A DNA stretch of 64,000 bases. Origin: Theristus sp. LFF4_11. Taxonomy: Eukaryota; Nematoda; Chromadorea; Monhysterida; Xyalidae. Positions 36,601 through 45,817 of the stretch are shown in pieces. Position numbers and translations under genes: made by a program. Numbering within the stretch: the stretch's first letter is position 1; every line of letters starts with the position of its first letter. Location: NCBI GenBank assembly GCA_030248135.1, contig JASANC010005482.1, forward strand, positions 1 to 64,000, given 5' to 3'. A model generated the notes under the pieces. The model was not told where the DNA came from and made no database searches. It saw only the letters and a program-made list of their open reading frames with translations.

Positions 36601-38845
36601 GCTTTTACACGATTCTGCGTGTTTTTTGTTTTACTTGTTTTAAAAACATAACATCCAATGAACACACTAGAAATGTGGATGTGTATGCATCGCTTTTTTA
36701 AATAGCATTTGGGATGGTTTGGTTTTGTTCATGGTTTGACGCGTGTTTTAACGCATTTTCAAGTGTAAAGCTCCTAGTCAAACATCAGTGTCGGATTACT
36801 GAGTGGTACGTCAAGTGTACTGGTAATTATTTCATGGTTTTGATTCTATCACTGAATTGTGATCAATGATTAGCCATGTTCATCAATGTTACTTGGCTGA
36901 AATGAAAATGCACCAGCATGGCAGCATGCACCTAGACCTAACAGTTATTTTTTACGCAGTTTGCGTTGTTAAAATTCATTTTGTGCGTGCGTGTGTAGTT
37001 TTTTGTTCGTTTTCGATTCTTAATTTCATCATATCACACAAGTTCTTGTTCTGTTTTTTTAGGCGACGTTGTGTTGTTCTGAGATGAACGTGTTGTTTTG
37101 TAGGAGTTGTCACTGCAGCCGCAGCAGCAGACGCACGAGCGGACGAGCGTGCGCACGGGCGACACGAGCGAGCCGCCCGCCAGTAAAACCGATGGCTTCG
37201 CTAGACTCAACGTAAGTGTCCACAAGCCCGCTCAGTACCGGTCGTCACAAAAGCCGCAAGAACCACTACTAAGTTCCAGCCTGAACTCAAATTATATTAT
37301 GAACACCGAAAACTTGTGCTTTCATCACAAGTCTGCCTTAACCACACTTTTGTTTTGCAAACACTGCTCTGTGCTCACTCACATTTTTTTGAGTTGACAA
37401 CAAAAAAACGAATTACTTCACCGAGTTGTGACGATTACGAGGCGGTTAGGTTGAATGAGTAGCTGTTTGTTAGCGGTAGTTCATTGCAGCACCGCCCTTT
37501 GGGCAGCGTTCCACGTTTCCACACCAGTGGTGTAACGTTGTTTGCAAATCAACACCGGGCATTGAAGTATCTGAAATGAAACATAGAGATAGCCATTAAA
37601 AACACTTGTATTGCATTTTACTAGCAACATAGATGCGTGTGCATTTTAGTTTTTATCCTCTGTTATTTTTGTTGAAATTCATCTTGCATGGAGTGTGCGT
37701 GTGTGCGTGTGTGATGTGTGGGTAATGCGTGTGACTCGTGTGCAGTGCTTCATGTCTCGTTTTCTCAAAGTAATTTAATATTTAGACCTCTGAAGCTCTA
37801 GGCGCCCTGTTCGCTTTACGACTTACCTAACCTACCTGCCAGCTTGCTCTGTCGAGATCTTTTTTTTTCAAACTTGTGGGATTTTGAAGCCGGTCAAGAG
37901 GAATGAAAGCAACCATTGAAACAGTTAAAATGCACCCGGAAAAAGGCGAAACAAACTACTAGCGCTCTGACGTGCTTTTTTAAAAATCATATTTACACTA
38001 AAAGTGCATTCATGAATCAGTATTTAGTGACCTTAACACAGTTATGCGTCACTAAATCATGTTTCATGAATGCCCTTCAACGCTTGCCAGAGAAAAGTCG
38101 CCACAGAAGCTTCAGCATGACCGACAATCTATTTGCTATGCAAATTGGGTAGAGAGTTTAGGGAGTGCGATTGTTGTGAAGAAACTTGGTTGTATCCGAT
38201 TGTGTATATGTATTCAATAAATACAAAACGATTCCATAGTTTAGTGGTCTGCTTTGCAAAACGACTCACACCTTTGATACCTGGTCTGCATCTGAGCGTA
38301 ACAACAACGGTGATTTGTGCAAGCATGCATTCATCGCAGGACCTGTGTCGCATCAACAACCAGCTGCTGATTGCGCTGGGTGTCGGCCACCCAAAGATCG
38401 ATCAGATTTCAACGTTGCTTGCGAGGTACGGCATACACCCGAAGATGACGGGCGCTGGTGGCGGCGGCTCAGTGTACGCGTTCTTGAAGCCAGGTTTGCG
38501 TTTCGATGCTTTGCGATAATGTGTTGGTGCCCGCGACACTTTTGCCCGTCAATGCTCATACCTTCTGGTTGATCGGATGTGAGTGGTGAAAATGCAGTAA
38601 AATCGAAAGCTCGCTGTCAACTGTCTTCTTTAGATACATCGGCAACGGTGCTTGAAATGATGCGCGTGGAGTTGACGAAGCTCGGCTACGAACTCTGGCA
38701 GCCCCCGCTCGGCGGCGTCGGCGTCATGATGCACCATAAAAAGCCGGACTTGTTCAACAAGCCGTCGCAACAACAGACTCAGTCGGCTGACGTCGCTGCC
38801 GCCGGCGCCGCGCAAATCAGAAGTAAACCGCGGCAGACGTCCTAA
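30691..38845 (+). CDS. mvk: Mevalonate kinase with N-terminal and internal insertions (11 exons)
   Basis: Exons 30691-30966, 31096-31246, 31346-31550, 31866-32004, 32609-32747, 34175-34223, 34317-34407, 34956-35162, 37104-37211, 38340-38493, 38634-38845; all phases agree, about 576 residues against about 396 in human MVK. It phosphorylates mevalonate with ATP in isoprenoid synthesis (family knowledge). Diagnostic GHMP-kinase motifs: SAPGKIILFGEHAVVYG (end of exon 1), VGLGSSGAY (exon 4, ATP-binding), HGRASGIDAAVCTYG holding the catalytic Asp (exon 5), and TGAGGGGSVYAF (exon 10). The extra length is a low-complexity N-terminus of about 70 residues, a Gly/Ser/Gln-rich insertion in exons 8-9, and a polar C-terminal tail. 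Intron 8 contains a 0.79 kb foldback transposon. ATG at 30691 is chosen because the frame is closed further upstream; ATGs at 30793 and 30829 also precede the kinase domain. Confidence 0.5.
32748..34174 (+). other. Long intron 5 of mevalonate kinase, no embedded gene
   Basis: The intron runs from the donor GTCAGT at 32748 to the acceptor TTTTCAG at 34174. It holds no supportable exon or RNA gene. The frame that continues from exon 5 to 32875 is simply read-through into the intron. Confidence 0.5.
35310..36105. mobile_element. CAGTCGAACT-family long foldback, copy 2 (MVK intron 8)
   Basis: TA-flanked ends: CAGTCGAACTCAGTAATATG at 35312 and its inverse CATATTATTGAGTTCGACTG ending at 36103. The inverted match continues inward for almost the whole half: CAGCTGATTGG and CCGAGGGGAGG, then GATCTGGATTCTATTGAAACG, then blocks of GTCGTCGTCG. 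The 792 bases therefore form one near-complete hairpin with arms of roughly 390 bases. The terminal 20 bases tie it to the small MITEs at 2112, 44736 and 52243. No transposase. Confidence 0.5.
37212..38339 (+). other. Long intron 9 of mevalonate kinase, no embedded gene
   Basis: Intron of 1128 bases between the low-complexity exon 9 and the exon carrying the third GHMP motif. It has a short TG-rich patch (about 37694-37745). No exon-like frame with motif or RNA gene is seen. Confidence 0.5.
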
Positions 38846-40764
38846 TTTCATAATTCCACACAAACTCATCGTCATCATTTCATCTCGGCGCTAAATTAAG
38901 GCCCTCGATAGTACCGTTGGCGGGTTGATTATTTGGCGAGCGAACCGTCATTGCGTGGGAGGAACAACGAGCGAACTGATGGCACGATAAAAGAAGTTTA
39001 TACTTAGTCATTGCGTTCATTGACAAATGATATGTTCGCCGTCGCCTGATAACGGAACACAAAAGTTTTTCTTTCTTGCGAGCACCGGAACAAACGAACG
39101 GTGATATGAAAGTTGCGACTATTATCTATTTTGTTTCGTTTGTGCCCATTACAATTGCAACAATTGTCACTTGTTGTCACTTTTTTGCTGTTTCATATAT
39201 TTTATTTTTTTTGCTGCAGATTCACGTGGAAACAGTTGCCATTTTTCTTTTGTCTGTTGGACGAGTTTAAAAACGTGGTCTCACAAAGTGTTTTACTGGA
39301 AAAAGTGTTATCCAACATTAAGAACAGTGGCTAAATATTTTCGAGAACAACAAATGAACTGTATAACGTTTTCGTTATTTTTATTTCTACTTAAATTGCA
39401 CAACGTTTGTTTTCTTTGGCCATAGTCTCTCAATCGCTCTGAATCGATTCAAAAAACTGGTCAACTTTAAATCCATAATTTTTTGAATGTGTTTTTTCAA
39501 TGAATTCTTACTAAATCAGCCCTGACACCTGTTGGCATGACTTGTCTAAACTAAAGGGATTAACGAGAACGAAAATTTTGAATTTTATCCAGGACGATTT
39601 GCCAACAGGTTTCAGTCTCGTTTGATTGAATTCGAACGAGAGGTTTTTTGGACAGTTACATGACAAGGCTATTTATGTGAGTATGAGATCGTCATTCCGT
39701 GGGATTCAATGATTTGTCTGTTATTATTATTGACGTGTTTTATTATAATTTCATTTTGAGTTTTCTCGGCTTACTTGCTTAGATTGTTGTTGTCACGTTG
39801 AAAACATCTTAGAAACTGCTAATGTCATATGCAACTTTAAAATAGTTGCACTTCATGTAGACTTCCAAATAATTCGTACAAAACACTGTGAAAACCCACT
39901 GAGATTACGCGTATCGCAGTTTCGCTCACTAAAGAAAGTAGCTGTAGTAAAAACCGCAACAGTATTGTTAAAAATGGCTTTCAGAGCAACGCTATTTTCA
40001 TCGTTTGTGCCATTTTTATTGTTATTGTGATAGACAAACTGAGAATGGAGCTCAGCGCTTTACGCTGAATAATTTAGTTTCCCCAAGTTTGTGTTATTCT
40101 CCCAATTAAAAACTGCAAGTTATTAATAAACGCTGTATTTCTTTTGACAAAGTTGGTGTTCCAGACTGAATGGTTTCAGCAGTGACAAGCGATTTCATTC
40201 AAATGCACTCGTTGTTGTTCGTATTGTTGTCTGCCATCTTTAGTCACACTGGGGCCGCAGACTGCTAGCTGATACTGATTTCCAGCAGATTTCTTCGGTC
40301 TGCCTGCAGTAAACCACTGAAAAACTAAAAAAAGTGACCTGTGGAGTTTTTAGATTGCATGTCTCCTGCAATCTGGCTTGTAATCAAAATGCAAACCGGA
40401 CAAGATGCTTAACGCACAGTTCCCATGGAATTACGTACATTTTACACTTAACATATAGCATTTTTCTTATTTGTTTTTTGTTGTTGTTTTCATCATCTTA
40501 TTTATCACACCGTAAGTGTGTTTGCATTCTGCACTGTCGTTTATTCACTGTTTCCGCGAATATGTTATTTGTGATAATTTTTGTCAACATTAGATGCGCG
40601 AAAAGAAATTTGTTTTTCAGTGTCACACCACTCATGATATATGCTGTATATTATTGATAGTTGAATTTTTATTATTATTTATTATAAACAAAGAAAATAC
40701 ATCCACATGCATTGTTTTTTGTTTTGTCTTGTTACCATTCAAAGATACGGTGTAGCAGCTGTTA
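38846..40764. other. MVK 3' flank and spacer, no gene seen
   Basis: AT-rich sequence after the mevalonate-kinase stop codon. The first few hundred bases are probably 3' untranslated. Frames at 39076-39425 and 40334-40657 are hydrophobic T-rich artefacts. No repeat with clear ends and no RNA gene noted. Confidence 0.5.
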
Positions 40765-42328
40765 AGCGCCATTCATGGAGGTTGAAGCGCGCTGAAGCGC
40801 GCTGACGCGCTTCACTTTGCTACACATTCACGAAGCAAAAAAACAGCGCGCTTCAGCGTGCGTCAGCGCGCTTCAGTTTTGGAGCACATGCGCATTCACG
40901 GACGCGCGCGCTGAAGCGCGCTGAAGCGCGCTGACCAGCTTCATCGTGAATGAAGAAATGAAGCTGCGTCAGCCGCTGCGGCTTTTTAGGTTTTTTGCCC
41001 ATTCACGAACGCGCGCGCTGAAGCGCGCTGACGCGCGCTGAAGTGCGCTATCATGAATGATGAAATGAAGCTGCGTCAGCCGCTGCGGCATTTGATGTCC
41101 GGACATCAAATTTGTGTGTGCAAAATCGCTGATTGTTGCTGTCAGTGACAACAACGAATACTCAACAAAGCAGAAAAGTAGTGCAAGAATTTTATGTGAA
41201 ATTTATGTGAACTGTACCCGTGCGACGGTGTGGGGTACTGATTTGCGCAGCCCTTAAAACCGGTGTGCAGCCCGCAAGAACAAGCTTTGCTTCATTACAC
41301 CGGCTGCCTTGCAAACTGAAAAAAGGGCCAAATTCATTCAGAATGCTTTTTTGTACTGTTTTTTATGGTTTCACACCAAAAGTTTTCTGATCTTAGGCGC
41401 ATATTTATTGAAAAATTGTGAAATGGACTTTCGAAGTGAAGAAAAACTTTGAAAGCTACACCGCAAAATACAGTTTTTTATGAACAATTTTGTACGATTT
41501 CTGCATTTTGACTGAACATTCTAGGATGCAATTTGCTTTCACGTTGCTTGCAAATGGTGCATACCGTATTACCTCTAATAAACCTCACTGAAACGGCAAA
41601 AACAACGAATCGAAGCGGTATATAGTGTGTACTAAACAGCACGTACGGAGACAACACAGACAACAGCACAAAACGATAAAACTGAACGACATTTAATGAA
41701 CAAACACCTAGAGAGGTTCCCACCTGTCAACTACTATAGTGCAGTGGTAACATGTTGTGCCTGTCAGCACAGAGGCCAAAGTTCGAAACCCGTCTTAGCC
41801 CAGTTGTTTTTATCGTTTTTATCTGTTGGTTTCTGTCACAAACGCAGCACAATAAAACTTACTGTATTCCTCAATTAATTTAATTTTACCACAATTAAAT
41901 TCATTCCCTTTTTGGTCTGCATCTATCACAATTGAAAGCGCAGAAATTATGCAAATACGTTTCATTTTTCAGACAAGCCGCTGCGGCATTTGGGGTCCGG
42001 ACATCAAAAGCCGCAGCGGCTGACGCAGCTTCATTTCTTCATTCATGATGAAGCTGGTCAGCGCGCTTCAGCGCGCTTCAGCGCGCGCGTTCGTGAATGG
42101 ACAAAAAACCTAAAAAGCCGCAGCGGCTGACGCAGCTTCACTTCAGGCCGCTTCATCATTCATGATGAAGCGCGTCAGCGCGCTTCAGCGCGCTTCAGCG
42201 CGCGCGTTCGTGAATGGGCAAAAAACCTAAAAAGCCGCAGCGGCTGACGCAGCTTCATTTCTTCATTCATGATGAAGCTGGTCAGCGCGCGTCAGCGCGC
42301 TTCAGCGCGCGCTTGCATGAATGGGCCT
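40765..42328. mobile_element. 1.56 kb GC-rich palindromic-array element
   Basis: Edges: TTA (40762-40764) then AGCGCCATTCATG at the left; CATGAATGGGCCT then TTA (42329-42331) at the right. The ends are inverted and flanked by the same three bases, as in PIF/Harbinger elements (TWA target site). Each end is an arm of about 340-360 bases built from repeats of about 115-130 bases. Each unit contains GCCGCAGCGGCTGACGCAGC, a TCATTCATGATGAAGC palindrome, tandem GCGCGCTTCA words and TTCGTGAATGGGCAAAAAACC. The arms are mutually inverted. The palindrome GATGTCCGGACATC lies at the inner edge of the left arm (41092-41105). The centre, about 41110-41965, is AT-rich with no transposase. Superfamily placement is inference. 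Confidence 0.5.
41728..41800 (+). other. Degenerate tRNA-like (Asp-type) sequence
   Basis: TAGTGCAGTGG (A-box-like), TGTGCCTGTCAGCACAG (anticodon-arm-like with GTC) and AGTTCGAAACC (B-box-like) occur in the order and near the spacing of a tRNA. The acceptor and T stems do not pair, so this is not a functional tRNA as I read it. It could be a decayed tRNA gene or the head of a tRNA-derived SINE. It lies in the central part of the palindromic element. Confidence 0.5.
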
Positions 42329-42720
42329 TTAGTGTTGTGCAGAGTTTTTGCTGGGAAATTGACCGCATTAACAGAAAATACACATGTCTGGTTGTCAATG
42401 CATTCGCGGATAGTTTAAAATTTGGTTTGAGCTTCTGAGCGGGCAACTGATTGGTTGGGCGGTTGGGCTAAAAACAGTTTTATCATTGGAACATGATCCG
42501 TGGATATAAATGGACACCAATCCAAGAGCCAGTAAAAAGAACTGCCAAGACAGAAACCAAGTAAATTGCAATGAGCCAGCCAGAATGCTGGATTGGATGG
42601 AAGCCAAAAAAACCGACCCTTGTTTTTTTTGAAACTATGAAACTACTTGTCGCATTCACACTGACTGAGCTGAAGGCTTCTTGTATTCCACCACTTTCAT
42701 GTTTAAGAGCGGGTTGCAGA
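42329..42720. other. Spacer between palindromic element and small MITE
   Basis: About 390 bases of ordinary composition joining two transposons. No gene, RNA or repeat with recognisable ends. Confidence 0.5.
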
Positions 42721-43065
42721 TACCGTATTACCCCCAATAAACCCCCATGAAGGATTAATACGTCAGCGACTTTTAGGGGTGGGGATTTATTGAAAAATGG
42801 CAAAAATACCTTCCATGGCAGGCAAGAAAGTCGCAGAAACTTCTACTCTGCATAGAAATTTCCTTTTACAACAGCTTTTTGTAACTCATCCATTTGGGGC
42901 CTTTGGTAGCACAATTTCATCATTTTCCCTGCAACCAGCCACTAAATTCGCTGGGTATGTGTTTTAAACAGGTTTCTAATAATCCCCCATGGGGGATTAT
43001 TTGTGGGGGGAGGATTATTCGGAAACTTGTCGTGGGGGTGGGAGTTTAATGGGGTTTATACGGTA
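42721..43065. mobile_element. Small TIR element with TACCGTAT ends
   Basis: Left end TACCGTATTACCCCCAATAAACCCCCA and right end the rough inverse GGGTTTATACGGTA, with TA at each edge. An internal GGGGGATTATTTGTGGGGGG block is present. A single matching end also occurs at about 41563-41590 (TACCGTATTACCTCTAATAAACC), so this family has at least two members here. Non-coding, about 345 bases; superfamily not recognised. Confidence 0.5.
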
Positions 43066-43515
43066 TTTTGAATTTTTACCGCTCACCAATTGCTGCAAGA
43101 TGTTCGCTTCGCATTCGTGTCAAGAAATAGTTTCAAACAAAAAAGAAATTCCAACGCTATTATTGATTGGTTGCATTCAAAATCACACTGCTAAGTGGTC
43201 AGCTGAAATGGATGAGTTGATAGTTACGGTATTGAATTGCAACGTGTTCGTTTTTGTCATTTTCCGTTTTCATAGTCAGGTTTGGTTTGTTATGTTTTCC
43301 GCTTTTATAATATAAGAATCGCAAAGACCGTTCCGTTCCATTCGTATAATACTTTGGTGGGATTCAGTTGTGATATTGAAACCAGCGTAGCGACCAGCGA
43401 CTTTATTGTGAGCCAGCAAATTGAAAAGTTTTGCGCTGAGTGAGTTGAATTTCGTTAGGACTGACTTTGATTGATACAATCTGATCTTACGGTTGAAATT
43501 CAAAAGAAGAAAACT
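43066..43515. other. 5' flank of CNBP, no gene seen
   Basis: Spacer and presumed promoter or 5' untranslated region of the CCHC gene. No TATA box or other motif can be assigned with confidence. Confidence 0.5.
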
Positions 43516-44993
43516 ATGGGATCACGCGGCGACGTCACGTGCTACAATTGCCAGCAACAGGTTTGTTGGTTTATTTGTGTCAGTTGTCAGATAAAAAATC
43601 GTGTTCGTTTCGTGATCTGATGTAAAAGTAACGTTCGAAATGTTTAAGAATTTTTTGACCGGGATTTTTTAATTTATTAAAAAAACGTTCAAGGCACTTT
43701 CGATTCACTGGATCACATAGTTGCTTTCTTTTGATTTGCTTTCAAACCTCAAAGAAAATTGTGAATCGAAAAAGTGCAATGAAAAAACGGAAACGTTCAA
43801 GACACTTTCCACAGAAAATGGGATTTCATGATTTTTTTGCTTGGAATTTCATGTGGAGTTTAGCAAAGTTCAGATACTTGCATACAAGCTTCTGCTCTGC
43901 AATTGGTTTTGTGAACTCGTTGATAGACTAGGCAGGCAGCAGTAAAAACACCCTAAAATTCCGCTTCACAGAAAAATCATTTGAAACGAGAAAGACAACC
44001 TGGGTTTGGATCCAAATGGTGCAAAGATAGGTCCAAATTGATGTTGGTACATAAAAGGGTGATTTTCATGAAAATTTTGCCAATTTTAAAGGATAAAAAA
44101 TGATTTTATTTGGTTCTGAAAGTGCAAAATTCGAACTCGGCTCGGTTTGAATACACCCACTTTTGTCGACCATCAGTTCTTCCTCCACCCCTTTTCAATT
44201 AAAAAATAAATACCGGTATATGTGAAGACGAAGCGAGCAAACCGGGTTATTTTGTTATGCACTCGTATCGTGTGTCGAACCTGTCATTCCACTCAGTTCT
44301 GTTTTGAATGTTTAAATCAACGTTGCGCTTTTCAGGGGCACATGTCGCGCGAGTGTCCAGAGCCGCGTCGTGGCGGCGGGGGTGGCCGTGGGGGCGGTTT
44401 CGGAGGTGGCGGCGGCGGTGGCAATCGAGGTTGGTTTTTGTATGATCCGTGAATACGTTTGTTTGTACGTTGATGAGAAAAAAGATGAAGATGAAACCAA
44501 GTGATTTTCACTTGACTGGTTGATTGTGCATCTTCATCCGCTTTCGTTCATCGCAACGTTGCAATGGCAGGTTGCTTCAACTGTGGTGGCGACGGTCATT
44601 TTGCGCGTGACTGCACGGCCGGTGGCGGCGGATCGCGTGGAGGCGGCGGCGGCGGTTTCGGCGGTGGTGGACAGCGTGCAGGAGGCGGGGGTGGAAATGT
44701 AGGTGCACACTGCATTATTGCTTTGCTTGTATTCTACAGTCGAACTCACAATTATAGGGAATCAGCTGATTGGTTAGTGATCACGTGGTGCATGCTTTCT
44801 GTGCAAAACAAACTCTGTCCTCACACCAACTTCTGCTAAGGAGGCACCCATCACGTGATCCCAGCGACTCAGCTGATTCCTTATAATTTTCGAGTTTGAC
44901 TGAAACACGAAACGGCTCCTTTAAGTTTTTTTCATTCAGTGCTACAACTGCCAACAGCCTGGTCACTTGTCACGTGACTGCCCGAATCGTTAG
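43516..44993 (+). CDS. cnbp: CNBP-like CCHC zinc-knuckle / RGG protein (4 exons)
   Basis: Exons 43516-43560, 44336-44429, 44571-44698 and 44940-44993 join in phase to 106 residues. There are three CCHC knuckles (C-x2-C-x4-H-x4-C): CYNCQQQGHMSREC, split between exons 1 and 2, CFNCGGDGHFARDC (exon 3) and CYNCQQPGHLSRDC (exon 4). Two Gly/Arg-rich linkers (RRGGGGGRGGGFGGGG type) lie between them. CNBP/ZNF9 proteins bind single-stranded nucleic acid and act in translation and transcription (family knowledge). With three knuckles instead of the usual seven, this is a short member; a knuckle protein of the byr3/GIS2 type is the alternative name. The start ATG is the first in frame, five codons before the first knuckle. 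Intron 3 contains a CAGTCGAACT MITE that ends about 35 bases before exon 4. TOPBP1 converges from downstream. Confidence 0.5.
43561..44335 (+). other. CNBP intron 1 with dispersed-repeat fragment
   Basis: Intron of 775 bases. At about 44060-44215 it carries a direct match to about 200-370 of the window (shared ATTTTCATGAAAATTTTGCC and TTTTGTCGACCATCAG). Nothing else recognised. Confidence 0.5.
44736..44905. mobile_element. CAGTCGAACT-family MITE, copy 3 (CNBP intron 3)
   Basis: Left end TACAGTCGAACTCACAATTATAGG, then AATCAGCTGATTGG and GATCACGTGGTGCATG; the right half gives CATCACGTGATCCC, CTCAGCTGATTCC and a slightly decayed GAGTTTGACTG end. The order of blocks matches copy 1 at 2112-2291. 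The TA is intact at the left edge and altered at the right. Non-coding. Confidence 0.5.
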
Positions 44994-45817
44994 AGAAGAA
45001 TGGAAAGAGTGATTTGAATTAAGAGTAGACGTGCGTAAGTATGTAACGGGATAGTTGTTTTGGGGTGGCCGATCCGATATTTTGATTGCGTTGTTTGTAA
45101 AAGTCGGCATTTTTTAAATCCTTTTTTGTGCAACAATTTTTTGAATCCCATTTTGTGCAACGATCAGAGCCTGGTTTTCGAAATAGTAATTAGTGAAGGG
45201 TGAGGGTTGTGATTTCAAAAAAAACAGTGTAAAATTCTTGAACCAAGAACTTTTTTAACTGCTTCCCTTTTCTTTCTTTTTTTTGTAACTGAACTGTTTG
45301 GTTTCGGCCCTTTTCCTGTTGTTTTTGTGTCCGGCACGTCAGTGAGTTTGTTTGGTTTGTTTTCGTTTGTTTGGTTTGTTTTCGTTCAAGTATCTGTTGT
45401 TAATTTTGAAAAGAGAAAACGTGAAAGGATATAGTTCAAAGTCAACGTACAAAGGTGATAAAAAATGGTTTATTCAAACCGGCACCGAATCAACAAATCA
45501 AGACCAAATGAAACTAGTGGTTCTTTCTCATGCAAGCAGTGCGGTAGTGTCTCAAAACCGGGTTCAAAACTAAAAAGGCGGATAACAAAACATCTCAAAA
45601 CAACAAACCTCATTTGTGCCAGCACCAAATAAAAATCGGCAAGAAAGAAAAACGTTCAAAAAAATGCTAAGAAAAAGCAAGCAAAATTATGGAAATTTGG
45701 ACATAACAATACCAGTGGCGTGCAGTTGACTCGAAGGATGCAAGTAGGGATGAGTTGGTAATGAAAAAAACCTAGACAATTTGCTTTTACAACATCGTCG
45801 TCTGTTTTGAACAAGAT
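44994..45817. other. CNBP/TOPBP1 convergent intergenic region
   Basis: Holds the presumed 3' untranslated regions of both converging genes. AATAAA at 45628-45633 is a candidate poly(A) signal for CNBP, and TTTATT near 45469 is one for the minus-strand gene. The frame at 45352-45573 shows no motif. No RNA gene seen. Confidence 0.5.

Noticed and set aside
41728..41800. Functional tRNA-Asp gene
   Set aside because: Acceptor and T stems do not pair; reported only as a degenerate tRNA-like sequence.
40765..42328. Repeated units with spacers resembling a CRISPR array
   Set aside because: The units are palindromic, uneven, inverted between arms and lie in animal DNA with transposon-like edges; not CRISPR.
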